Source of the DNA: Alphaproteobacteria bacterium
Lineage (GTDB): Bacteria > Pseudomonadota > Alphaproteobacteria > DSM-16000 > Inquilinaceae
Direction: 5' to 3'
Length of the DNA: 35,812 bases
Assembly (NCBI GenBank): GCA_028281925.1
Contig: JANQIX010000047.1
Span: forward strand, 1 to 35,812
Below, one piece after another: positions 1 to 7,417 of this stretch. Under the pieces are notes generated by a model. It was given only the letters and a program-made list of their open reading frames with translations. It had not been told where the DNA came from and made no database searches. A program made the translations under genes and the position numbers. Position 1 is the stretch's first letter. Each line of letters begins with the position of its first letter.

Positions 1-230
1 CCTGTCAAACCCTTTATGACGGATTCTTTTCGCCCAAGCATTTCAATTTAAGAGTGTGTTAACGCTTGAGCTTGAGACTCAACACTATCCATCAACTCCT
101 TTCATTGCTGGGCAATCTTCGTTGACACCATGACGTGCCTTCACCCATCCTTAGCCTTGATTCGCATGTTTTCCAGTTGGCCGACCGCCAGCGTGACGGG
201 CGGCTCCGACAGCCGGGGGAGGCTGTGTTC

Positions 231-1772
231 GTGACGATAAAAGGAGCCCGTGTCGCCCTTGCCGTGGCCGGGTCGCTCGGCATCCCGGCGCTGGTGTCTT
301 TGGTCGCGTTAGACGAAACGGCAATGCCCATGGCGGAGGGGACAGAGGCCGAACTTCCGGAAGCTGCATCGGTTGTTGCCACCCCGGTTCTCACAGAGGC
401 GGCGTTTCCCGGGCTTGCCCTTGCCGAGGGGCCGGTGAGGCCTGCAGCCGAGGGTCAGTCGCCCGAAGGCCCGATCGCAAGCCTGAGCGATCCGAACACC
501 GGCACGCTGTCGATCTTGCAGCCGGCCGCGAGCCATCCGGGATGGTACGATGCCGAAGGCGAGATGGCGGCCGACGAAGGCCTGCGGATGCTGCAGGTTC
601 TGACCACATCGGTTGCCGACAGCCTTCTCGAGGCGCCGTATCGCATCGGATCGGAACGCCGGGTGGTGGAGGTGCGGTCCGGCGATACGCTGTTGGCCTT
701 GCTGACCCGCGAGAACATCTCGCGGGCCGATGCCCATGCCGTTGTCGATGCCCTGGAAGAGGTCTACGACCCCCGCGGCCTGCAGATCGGCCAGCAGATC
801 ACGCTGTCTTTCGAGCACCAGGGGCGGGACAGCCGGTTCCTGGGCCTTGAGCTGATGCCCGATGTGGAAACCTTCGCTTCGGTGCAACGGGCGGAAGACG
901 GTACCTACAGCGCCGGCGAAACGGCCAACGCACTCGTAACCCAAAGTGTGGCTGCAGGCGGCACGATCACGTCCAGCCTGGCCGGCGACACCAACGCAGC
1001 CGGTGTGCCCTACCAGGTGCTGCATGGGATCATCCGCGCCTATTCCTATGATGTGGACTTCCAGCGCGACCTGCAGCCGGGCGACAGTTTCGAGATCCTG
1101 TTCGAGCAGGACTATCACGCCGACGGGGAGTTCGCCCGCCACGGGGTGGCCGTGTTCGCCAACCTCGTCTTGTCGGGCGAGGCACGCCCGATCTACCGCT
1201 TCGAAAGCAGCGATGGCACGGTCGACTACTACGACGCAGAGGGCCAGAGCGTGCGCAAGGCGCTGCTCAGGACACCGGTGGACAGCCTGCGCATGAGTTC
1301 GGGTTTCGGCATGCGCCGCCACCCGATCCTCGGCTATACCCGCATGCACCGCGGCGTGGACTTCGCCGGCCCCACCGGCACGCCCATCTTTGCCGCCGGC
1401 GACGGTGTCATCGACTTCCTCGGCACCAACCGGGGATACGGCAAGTACATCCGCATCCGCCACAACAACGGCCTGCAGACCGCCTATGCCCATATGAGTC
1501 GGTACGGCCGCGGACTGACGGCAGGAAGCCGCGTCCAGCAGGGTCAGGTGATCGGATACATCGGCAGCACCGGCATGTCGACCGGCCCACATCTGCATTA
1601 CGAGGTCATCGTCAACGGTCAGCAGGTCAATCCGCTGTCGATCGACATGCCCACCGGCCGCACGCTGGAGGGTGAGGAACTGGCCCGGTTCCGCCAGCAG
1701 GTCGCCGCGTATGAGGCGGAGTTCCACCAGCAGATGCTGCTGCGGCAGGTCGCGGAGATGCCCGGCGAATAG
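231..1772 (+). CDS. Exported LysM/M23 family metallopeptidase (murein endopeptidase-like)
   Basis: This is probably a periplasmic zinc endopeptidase that cleaves peptidoglycan cross-links. Starting from GTG 231, a hydrophobic N-terminus (about residues 5-25) acts as signal or anchor. It is followed by a low-complexity Ala/Glu/Pro stretch and a LysM-like segment around the VRSGDTLLALL motif. The C-terminal M23 domain has the HRGVD motif (His373, Asp377) and the HLH motif (His454, His456), the usual zinc and catalytic residues, so it should be active rather than an EnvC/NlpD-type inactive activator. I chose GTG 231 because GGGGAGG lies about 8 bases upstream and the signal sequence then sits at the N-terminus. 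An in-frame GTG at 135 would add 32 residues with no clear ribosome site. The M23 assignment is firm; the exact bond cleaved is not known. Confidence 0.9.
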   Translation: MTIKGARVALAVAGSLGIPALVSLVALDETAMPMAEGTEAELPEAASVVATPVLTEAAFPGLALAEGPVRPAAEGQSPEGPIASLSDPNTGTLSILQPAASHPGWYDAEGEMAADEGLRMLQVLTTSVADSLLEAPYRIGSERRVVEVRSGDTLLALLTRENISRADAHAVVDALEEVYDPRGLQIGQQITLSFEHQGRDSRFLGLELMPDVETFASVQRAEDGTYSAGETANALVTQSVAAGGTITSSLAGDTNAAGVPYQVLHGIIRAYSYDVDFQRDLQPGDSFEILFEQDYHADGEFARHGVAVFANLVLSGEARPIYRFESSDGTVDYYDAEGQSVRKALLRTPVDSLRMSSGFGMRRHPILGYTRMHRGVDFAGPTGTPIFAAGDGVIDFLGTNRGYGKYIRIRHNNGLQTAYAHMSRYGRGLTAGSRVQQGQVIGYIGSTGMSTGPHLHYEVIVNGQQVNPLSIDMPTGRTLEGEELARFRQQVAAYEAEFHQQMLLRQVAEMPGE

Positions 1773-1783
1773 GGGTTTGCATC

Positions 1784-1800
1784 GCCCGGCGCTGCTGGGC
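1784..1800 (+). other. Short hairpin between the M23 gene and the rhomboid gene
   Basis: GCCCGGC and GCTGGGC can pair (7 bp with one G-U) around a GCT loop, directly before the GGGG that probably serves as the ribosome site of the next gene. No T-tract follows, so it is unlikely to be an intrinsic terminator. It could attenuate or modulate translation of the rhomboid gene, or have no role. Confidence 0.25.
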
Positions 1801-1811
1801 GGGGATCACCC

Positions 1812-2531
1812 TTGATATTCCCCGTCGGTACGACGGCTCCGCGACGGGGCTGGGCGTGGACGACCATCGCACTGATTGCGGCCTGCGGCCTGGCCTTCCT
1901 GTGGCAGGAATACCTGCCGCGGGAGCAGGCGTTCCGGCTGGTGGCCGAACATGCCCTGATCCCCCGCCGCTATGCCGACCCGCGCTGGGCCGTCATCCAT
2001 GGGCTCGATCCGCGCGACCATCTGCCTCTGCTGACCATGGCATTTCTGCATGGCGACTGGGTGCATCTGCTGCTCAACATGTGGACGCTCTGGCTGTTCG
2101 GCCGCGCGGTCGAGGCCCGCCTTGGCTGGCCGCGCTTCATCTTGATCTATGTTCTCTGCGCGCTGCTGGCCGCCTGGGCGCATATGTCAGTCTATCCCGC
2201 GAGCCTTTCGCCGGTGCTGGGGGCCTCGGGCGCGATTGCCGGCATACTGGGGGCCCACGCGGCGCTGTTCCCCAGATCGCGGGTCGTCGTGCTGATCCTG
2301 ATCATCATCGTGCCGCTGTTCTTCCGGATCCCGGCGATCTGGTATGGCGGGCTCTGGTTCGCCTTACAGATCCTGCAGGGCGCGAACAGCCTGATGCAGC
2401 CGGCCCTGGGAGGGGGTGTCGCCTGGTGGGCCCATATCGGCGGGTTCATCGCCGGGCTGACGATCGCCCATTTCCTGGCGCCGCCGCAGCCCGTGCCTCC
2501 GCCGCCCGCGAGGCCCCCGACGGCCGCTTGA
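1812..2531 (+). CDS. Rhomboid family intramembrane serine protease
   Basis: This is a polytopic inner-membrane protease of the rhomboid family (peptidase S54). The motifs are in order: the H85-LLL-N89 pattern in the second membrane segment, which in rhomboids shapes the oxyanion hole; the nucleophile Ser139 in GASGAI; and the catalytic His208 in AHIGGFIAG. Hydrophobic segments lie near residues 15-31, 72-97, 107-124, 133-152, 158-171 and 203-222, which fits the six-segment core. The start is TTG at 1812, with GGGG about 8 bases upstream. The gene follows the M23 gene by 39 bases and may be co-transcribed. The tail after residue 222 is a Pro-rich cytoplasmic end. The substrate cannot be inferred. 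Confidence 0.92.
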   Translation: MIFPVGTTAPRRGWAWTTIALIAACGLAFLWQEYLPREQAFRLVAEHALIPRRYADPRWAVIHGLDPRDHLPLLTMAFLHGDWVHLLLNMWTLWLFGRAVEARLGWPRFILIYVLCALLAAWAHMSVYPASLSPVLGASGAIAGILGAHAALFPRSRVVVLILIIIVPLFFRIPAIWYGGLWFALQILQGANSLMQPALGGGVAWWAHIGGFIAGLTIAHFLAPPQPVPPPPARPPTAA

Positions 2532-2584
2532 TGGCACACGCCAATGGCGGCTCGGTCCGGCAACGGATTTGGGATCGCGAAGCG

Positions 2585-3391
2585 TCAGCCTAGCGTGAAA
2601 GAGAGAACCACGCCGGTTGCGTCCCGCGGGTCGACAGTGATGCCGTCGGCCGCATGCTCAAAGCGGACCCCGGCCTGGGAGAGACAATCGGCTGTGCGCT
2701 GCAGGTCGCCCACCTCGATCGCCATGCCGAGAAGGCCCGTCATGCCTTCGAGAGCCGCACCAAAATGGCAGACGGCCCCCGGCAGACGCACCGTCACACC
2801 GCCGTCGCCAAGGAAGACGGACGTGGCGCCCGCCAGGGTGCGATAGATCGGGGCCAGCGCGATCGGGTCTTGCACGGCCGCCGTCACGGCGCGGATCCGC
2901 CGCGCGCCGTTGGCGTGGTCCAGCCATTCCGGACGCCGCATCAGTTCCGGGGTCACATGGCGGATGAAGAAGGCATCAACGCCGAGGCCACCCGCCCGCT
3001 GGGGGTGTACAAGCCGGAACGCCGGTTCCACGGTTCCGTCCGGCGTCTCCAACGGACGCGAAAGGTTGCGCACGTCGCCGCTGCCGATGCCCGCCCGATC
3101 CAGCGCGGCCTGGGCCACACCCTCTTCGGCCATGCCGAACGCCAGGCCCAAGAGCCCCTCACGCTCAGCCAAGAAGGTGTCGAGCCCCCGGACGTCCTGC
3201 GTTGCGTCGACGATCCCAAGCAGTTCGACATAGTCGTCGGCAAGCATGATGCAGTAGTTGCCGGTACCCCATCCGACATGCCGGCCCCTGGGTGTCAGCG
3301 TGAACCCGAGGCGGCGCCAGACGCCGCGCGCCGCCTCCAGATCGCGAACGCCGACCAGCGTGTGATCAAGGCCGGTGATTGCAGGCGCCAT
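2585..3391 (-). CDS. VOC-superfamily protein, glyoxalase-like domain
   Basis: The protein has 268 residues and two vicinal-oxygen-chelate (glyoxalase/bleomycin resistance fold) modules. The first begins at once with the typical LDHTLVGVRDLEAA strand-helix pattern and continues with YVELLGI. The second begins near residue 165 (RIRAVTAAVQDP) and ends with GVVLSF. This architecture matches the 'glyoxalase-like domain' family (PF13468 type), whose substrates are mostly unknown. The start codon overlaps the stop of the upstream DUF924 gene by one base (TGATG), so the two are probably translationally coupled. The function is inferred only at fold level; metal-dependent isomerase, lyase or dioxygenase activity are all possible. 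Confidence 0.82.
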   Translation of the reverse strand: MAPAITGLDHTLVGVRDLEAARGVWRRLGFTLTPRGRHVGWGTGNYCIMLADDYVELLGIVDATQDVRGLDTFLAEREGLLGLAFGMAEEGVAQAALDRAGIGSGDVRNLSRPLETPDGTVEPAFRLVHPQRAGGLGVDAFFIRHVTPELMRRPEWLDHANGARRIRAVTAAVQDPIALAPIYRTLAGATSVFLGDGGVTVRLPGAVCHFGAALEGMTGLLGMAIEVGDLQRTADCLSQAGVRFEHAADGITVDPRDATGVVLSFTLG

Positions 3392-3966
3392 CAGAACATG
3401 GCCCCACGGTCATCGAGGAAGGCCTGCTCCTCAGGCGTGCAGTCGCGCCCCAGGGCTTCGTTGCGATGGGGGAACCGGCCGAACCGCTCGATCACCTCGA
3501 GGTGCTTGTAGGCGTATCCGATGACGTTGGCATCCGTCGTGCGCTCTTCGAACAGGCGGACGCACAGCCGCTGGTGCTCGAGATCCTCGCTGTGCTCGAA
3601 CGGCAGGTAGAAGAACATCCGTGCACCCTCCGGCACAGCCATGTCGAAACCGCTCTCGATCGCCACGGCAGCCACATCGCGTGCCTGACCATCCGTCGCA
3701 AAGGCGCGCGGCGATGCGCGGAACAGGTTGCGCGGCACCTGGTCCAACAGGATGCACAAGGCAAGAGCCCCTTCGGCCGTCGACCGCCAGTGGTCCAGGC
3801 CACCGGAGGACGCCGCCTGATGGGCCGACGCGAGCCGGTCTCGCACGCGGGCGTCGACGGCGTCGTCCGTGACGAACCAACGATCCGGTCCGATCTCCTC
3901 CAGCCAGAACGAGAGGATGTCGCCGATGGTCACGTTAGGCACAATCGAAGGGGCGCTGTCGTTCAT
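3391..3966 (-). CDS. DUF924 family protein
   Basis: The protein has 191 residues and is recognisable as the DUF924 family (predicted all-helical, TPR-like) by ILSFWLEEIGPDRWF near the N-terminus, LLDQVPRNLFRASPRAFATD in the middle, and FYLPFEHSEDLEHQ and HLEVIERFGRFPHRNEALGR toward the end. These are the family's most conserved blocks. No enzymatic role is established. The length is typical. It is the first gene of a two-gene unit and its stop overlaps the start of the glyoxalase-like gene. It has no signal peptide or membrane segment, so it is cytoplasmic. The start is ATG at 3966. Confidence 0.88.
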   Translation of the reverse strand: MNDSAPSIVPNVTIGDILSFWLEEIGPDRWFVTDDAVDARVRDRLASAHQAASSGGLDHWRSTAEGALALCILLDQVPRNLFRASPRAFATDGQARDVAAVAIESGFDMAVPEGARMFFYLPFEHSEDLEHQRLCVRLFEERTTDANVIGYAYKHLEVIERFGRFPHRNEALGRDCTPEEQAFLDDRGAMF

Positions 3967-4053
3967 GATGCGGGACGCTATGGGGCTTCACAGTCCGAAG
4001 GCCGGCGGTGCGACGTTACTTCCGTGGTCAGGAACGCCTTGCCGCCATGAAGG

Positions 4054-4233
4054 TTACGTTAACGACGCCTTCGCCCCAATCCCTTCTTCCATGGTGTCCC
4101 GGCAGTCAAGCGCGGAGACGATGAATGCGTTGAGCGGTACGCCGACACGACGCACGGTCAGCACGAGCCCCGACTGCCGAACATCGCCATTCGGGCCCAT
4201 CATCGGATCTCGGCGTTTCTCGTTTAGGGCCAT
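4054..4233 (-). CDS. Possible small hypothetical protein (59 aa)
   Basis: An open frame starts at ATG 4233 and ends with TAA. The product is basic at the N-terminus (MALNEKRRDPM), followed by an alternating hydrophobic stretch (SGLVLTVRRVGVPLNAFIV) and an acidic tail. Third codon positions are about 73% G or C by hand count, consistent with coding in this genome, and the amino-acid mix looks more protein-like than the overlapping frames. No strong ribosome site precedes it. It lies on the same strand as its neighbours, downstream of the terminator that follows the DJ-1/PfpI gene. I do not recognise a family. The RR near the start recalls PilZ proteins, but the rest does not fit. It could also be a chance frame. 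Confidence 0.35.
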   Translation of the reverse strand: MALNEKRRDPMMGPNGDVRQSGLVLTVRRVGVPLNAFIVSALDCRDTMEEGIGAKASLT

Positions 4234-4396
4234 GGCGCGCCGTCAAGCCGGGCTGGATGTCATCTGTCCGCGGCTTCGCCGGCAGATCGATCGACGCCGG
4301 GTCCTTATTCCGCGAGACAGACTTTTTCGCGTTAGCCGTTGGCACCCCGGTTCTTTGGCACGGCAATGGGGACGGGCCGCATCGCCTCAAACGAAG

Positions 4397-4425
4397 AAGG
4401 CCCGCCGGAGAGACCGGCGGGCCTT
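4397..4425 (-). terminator. Strong hairpin downstream of the DJ-1/PfpI gene
   Basis: A perfect 12-bp inverted repeat (AAGGCCCGCCGG and CCGGCGGGCCTT) surrounds a 5-base AGAGA loop. Read on the minus strand, the stem is followed by CTTCGTTTG, a modest T-rich run. It lies about 40 bases after the stop of the DJ-1/PfpI gene and best fits its intrinsic terminator. On the plus strand the 3' flank has no T-run. Confidence 0.75.
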
Positions 4426-4466
4426 CGGATCCGTTCCGCAAGGGAGCGGCGAAATGGCGCGATCGG

Positions 4467-5036
4467 CTATGCGGCCGCCGCCAGGTTCTCCGTCACTTCG
4501 GTAAAGGTCTCGACGATGATCCGCTTCAACTCGTCCATGTCGTATTCGTCGGCGACGGTGATCAGGTTGCGGTCAGTCACCAGCGGGTCGGTGCTCAACA
4601 CAGCGCCTGCCGCGGCGGCCTCATCCTTCGATTCGCTGGCCGCAGCCACGGAGCGCCCCTGCAACCGCTCGGCGGACGCCAGAAGAGCGATTGCCTTACC
4701 GCAGACGGCCATGGGCTTGCCGGCGTCGGCGAACCCGCGCAGAAAACGCTGCGTATGTGCCACGCTCTGCAGCTTGTCGACGCTGCGGAAGCCGCCCGGC
4801 ACGACCACGGCATCGAAATCGGCCGCAAGGGCCGCCGACAGCGGAATGTCGACCGGGAAATAGTGTCCCCACGCTTTGCCGAGCCAGCCGTTGACCAACC
4901 CCTGCTCATGTGAAACGACCTTCATCGTCGCACCGGCAGCCAAGAGCCCGCGCTGAGGTTCCGTCATTTCGGTCTCTTCGAAGCCGCTGGCAACGAGGAT
5001 GGCGATCGTCTTTCCTGCAAGCTGTTGATCGATCAC
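4467..5036 (-). CDS. DJ-1/PfpI family protein with altered nucleophile elbow
   Basis: This is a cytoplasmic protein of 189 residues in the class I glutamine amidotransferase-like DJ-1/PfpI fold. It shows IAILVASGFEE at residues 11-21 (conserved acidic Glu20), VVVPGG at 77-82 and the putative nucleophile Cys112. The family's usual Cys-His-Gly-Pro elbow reads Cys-Gly-Lys-Ala here, so the His after the Cys is missing. Members are chaperones, glyoxalase/deglycase-like enzymes or proteases; without that His, classic PfpI-type hydrolysis is doubtful. The start is GTG at 5036 with AAGGAG 8 bases upstream, a good ribosome site. The gene is followed by a strong terminator and appears monocistronic. 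Family confidence is high; function is unknown. Confidence 0.88.
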   Translation of the reverse strand: MIDQQLAGKTIAILVASGFEETEMTEPQRGLLAAGATMKVVSHEQGLVNGWLGKAWGHYFPVDIPLSAALAADFDAVVVPGGFRSVDKLQSVAHTQRFLRGFADAGKPMAVCGKAIALLASAERLQGRSVAAASESKDEAAAAGAVLSTDPLVTDRNLITVADEYDMDELKRIIVETFTEVTENLAAAA

Positions 5037-5638
5037 GGCTTTCTCTCCTTCCTTGGGCGGGCCCGATCAGCACAAACTCCCGACTACCGGCCTCGTCGGC
5101 GGTCTCCGGCGGATCGGCATGCGCGCGGCCGCGCCATTGCTCTCGAGGATTCGCCTGGGTTTGTCCGTCGGTATGCCCAGCGGTTGTCTTGTCGCAACCC
5201 GCCGGCAGCGGCCCACATCGTGTCATCGCGCGTGGAGGCTTGATGTAGAGGTGGAGGAGCGAGGCCCGGAAATCAAGGCCAATTCGCCGTCTCTGCTATC
5301 GCAATGCAGCATGGCTGCAGTTCGGCAAATGCAAGGCCGCTACAGAGGGCGAGAAAGGGCTGCTTAAATCGCATAAAAGCCCTGCATTCCAACGGGTTTC
5401 TCGGCATCGCCTGCTGGACCGTCGCCGACGGGAAGGATGCCGCCTGTGCGGCCTGATTGCGGCACTGCGAAATCGCCTTCACGACAGCATAGACGATGCC
5501 CGGTGCACATCCGCTTTGGCGCAAGCCCCTGCTGCAATCGAACGCAGCGCAGCCGCGGCAAGATGGGATGAACCGCATTTCCCCGCGATACTGATCCGTG
5601 GTGTAATGCACCAAGTGCTTGCTGAGACCCATCCAGAC
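5037..5638. other. 600-base gap between divergent genes
   Basis: The DJ-1/PfpI gene leaves on the minus strand and the TAXI gene on the plus strand. Several frames are open here, but their products are rich in Arg, Ser and Cys and do not look like real proteins. The part from about 5260 to 5400 is visibly less GC-rich than its surroundings. Both promoters must lie here. Only one candidate, just before the TAXI gene, could be pointed to. A remnant of a decayed gene or a small RNA cannot be excluded. Confidence 0.5.
5579..5607 (+). promoter_or_regulatory. Candidate sigma-70-type promoter for the TAXI gene
   Basis: TTCCCC (5579-5584) and TGTAAT (5602-5607) are separated by 17 bases. The -10 matches the consensus at 5 of 6 positions; the -35 is weak. 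Transcription would begin near 5614, which favours a start codon at 5639 or later. This is a pattern match only. Confidence 0.25.
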
Positions 5639-6706
5639 ATGCCGATTTCGCCACCTCAGCGATTGCGCCCGTCGGGCCGCATGCGGACTGCCGTTCTGGC
5701 GGGGCTGCTGCTCGCCGTCGGCTTGGCGTCACTGGCCGCCATATCGGCAGCCTGGCCCCAGGTGATGACGTTCTACCGGATGGGGACGGGCACGACCGGC
5801 GGCACCTATTTCCCCATAGGCGGGATCATCGCAAGCGCGATTTCAGGGCCGCCGGGGTCGCCGCCTTGCGAGCTTGGCGGGAGTTGCGGAGTGCCGGGGC
5901 TGATCGCGGTGGCTCAGGCGAGCAGCGGCTCGGTGGAGAACGTGAACAACCTGGCCGCCGGCGGTATCGAGCTTGCCCTCTCACAGTCGGACGTTGGCTT
6001 CTACGCGTTCACCGGAACCGGCGTCTTTGCCGACAGCGGCCCCATCCTGTCGTTGCGCGGCATTGCCAGCCTTTACATCGAGCAGGTGCATGTGGTCGTG
6101 CAGGGCGACAGCGACATCGAGACGATCGACCAGCTTGAGGGGCGCCGCGTTTCCATCGGCGAGGAAGGGTCGGGCATCCTGGTGGCATCCCGCCTGATTC
6201 TCGACGCCTACGGCCTTTCTGAAGACGCCTTGGAGCCGAGCTATCTCGATCCGGAAGCGTCAGCTGACGCCATCGCCGCCGGCGAGTTGGATGCCATGAT
6301 CGCTGTCGCCGGCGCACCGATGCTGGCCATCGCCGATCTCGCCCGCCGAACACCCATCCGGCTGATACCGATCGACGACGAGGGGGCGACCCTGCTTTTG
6401 CAAGAACAGCCCTTCTTCGCCGAAGCGACCCTGGAAGAGGGAACCTATGAGGGGGTGGATCCGGTCAACACCATCGGCGTCAGCGCGGTACTGCTGGGCG
6501 TGCAGAGCCTGGATCCCGAAATCGTCTATGGCATCACCAAGGCCTTGTGGCATCCGTCCACCCAGACGCTGCTCACCGGTGCGCACCCTCGTGGTCGCGA
6601 GATCCGCATCGAGAACGCGTTGAACGGACTCGCCGTACCGCTGCATGCCGGTGCCATCCGGTACTACAGCGAGATCAACCTGTTCGGGCCGACTGAGCCG
6701 CAATAG
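5639..6706 (+). CDS. TAXI family TRAP-type solute-binding protein
   Basis: This is a periplasmic binding protein of the TAXI subfamily. These proteins normally deliver organic anions such as glutamate or dicarboxylates to a fused TRAP permease. After a signal segment (MRTAVLAGLLLAVGLASL, starting at Met 5681) comes the hallmark block MGTGTTGGTYFPIGGIIAS. Later come SGSVENVNNLAAG, ELALSQSDVGFYA, RRVSIGEEGSGI and the C-terminal LTGAHPRGREIRIENAL region, all typical. I chose ATG 5639, though 5606 and 5681 are in frame; 5681 would put the signal peptide right at the N-terminus. No TRAP permease gene lies next to it (neighbours are DJ-1/PfpI and a glutathione transferase), so it is an orphan binding protein whose partner must be elsewhere. 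It converges on the next gene, with the stops 8 bases apart. Confidence 0.9.
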   Translation: MPISPPQRLRPSGRMRTAVLAGLLLAVGLASLAAISAAWPQVMTFYRMGTGTTGGTYFPIGGIIASAISGPPGSPPCELGGSCGVPGLIAVAQASSGSVENVNNLAAGGIELALSQSDVGFYAFTGTGVFADSGPILSLRGIASLYIEQVHVVVQGDSDIETIDQLEGRRVSIGEEGSGILVASRLILDAYGLSEDALEPSYLDPEASADAIAAGELDAMIAVAGAPMLAIADLARRTPIRLIPIDDEGATLLLQEQPFFAEATLEEGTYEGVDPVNTIGVSAVLLGVQSLDPEIVYGITKALWHPSTQTLLTGAHPRGREIRIENALNGLAVPLHAGAIRYYSEINLFGPTEPQ

Positions 6707-6714
6707 GCCTCGTC

Positions 6715-7362
6715 TCAGGGCCGCTCCAGAGTCCAAGGTTCCGCCAGCGCCGCGGTGCGCCACGCCTTCATTGCCGGCAGATCGTCGATCGCGCGGCAAT
6801 AGGCGGCTGACACGGGGTCAAGGCTGACGCCGTAGGTCAGCAACCGTGTCACGACGGGCGCGTACATGGCATCGGCGATCGTGAAGTGCCCGAACAGGAA
6901 AGGCCCGGCGCTGCCGAACCGCTGCCGGCAGTCGCCCCAGAGTTCGGTCACGCGCCGAACATCGGCCATGGCCTCCGGCGTATGTCCCTCCCCGGGCCGA
7001 TCGCGCTTCAGGTCCATGGGCATGTCACGGCGCAGGGGGGCAAACCCGGCATGCATCTCGGATGAAACCGCGCGCATCAGGGCCCGTGCCGCGCCGTCTT
7101 CGGGCAGCAGGCCGGCGCGCGGAAACCGTTCGGCCAGCGTTTCCAGGATGGCCAGGCTTTCCCAGACAACGGTGCCGTCGATCTGCAGGGCCGGAACCTT
7201 GCCGCTGGGCGATTCGGCGAGGATACGGGCCCTGGTGTCAGGCTCGTCGAGCGGGATCACCAGTTCCTCAAACGGCTCTCCGGTCATGCTCACGCCCAGC
7301 CAGGCCCTGAGCGACCACGACGAATAGGCCTTGTTGCCGATGATGATCTTCAGCGATGCCAT
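6715..7362 (-). CDS. Glutathione S-transferase family protein
   Basis: This is a 215-residue cytoplasmic protein with the two-domain GST layout. The N-terminal thioredoxin-like domain has NKAYSSWSLR (residues 10-19, with candidate catalytic serines 14, 15 and 17), the cis-proline region GKVPAL, and the glutathione-contacting Glu-Ser in VVWESLAI. The helical C-terminal domain follows and ends with FTIADAMYAPVVTRLL, which contains the conserved N-capping box (T-I-A-D). The SSWS pattern suggests a Ser-type class (zeta/theta-like or the bacterial YfcF/YibF type). It lies 55 bases downstream of the SGNH hydrolase gene on the same strand and may share its transcript. The substrate is unknown. Confidence 0.9.
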   Translation of the reverse strand: MASLKIIIGNKAYSSWSLRAWLGVSMTGEPFEELVIPLDEPDTRARILAESPSGKVPALQIDGTVVWESLAILETLAERFPRAGLLPEDGAARALMRAVSSEMHAGFAPLRRDMPMDLKRDRPGEGHTPEAMADVRRVTELWGDCRQRFGSAGPFLFGHFTIADAMYAPVVTRLLTYGVSLDPVSAAYCRAIDDLPAMKAWRTAALAEPWTLERP

Positions 7363-7417
7363 GGCTGGTTGGTCCCGTTTGATGTCCGTCCCGTGTTCGC
7401 TCTTTGCTTAAGGCCGG

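Noticed and set aside
72..82. Palindrome TTGAGACTCAA before the first gene
   Set aside because: Only 5-bp arms and a single copy; no support for an operator.
309..1727. Minus-strand frame of 472 codons opposite the M23 gene
   Set aside because: The opposite strand encodes an intact M23 domain with all zinc ligands; this frame has no recognisable domain.
5305..5319. Small palindrome TGCAGC-ATG-GCTGCA
   Set aside because: The stem is only 6 bp, with no T-run and no gene end nearby; it is likely by chance.
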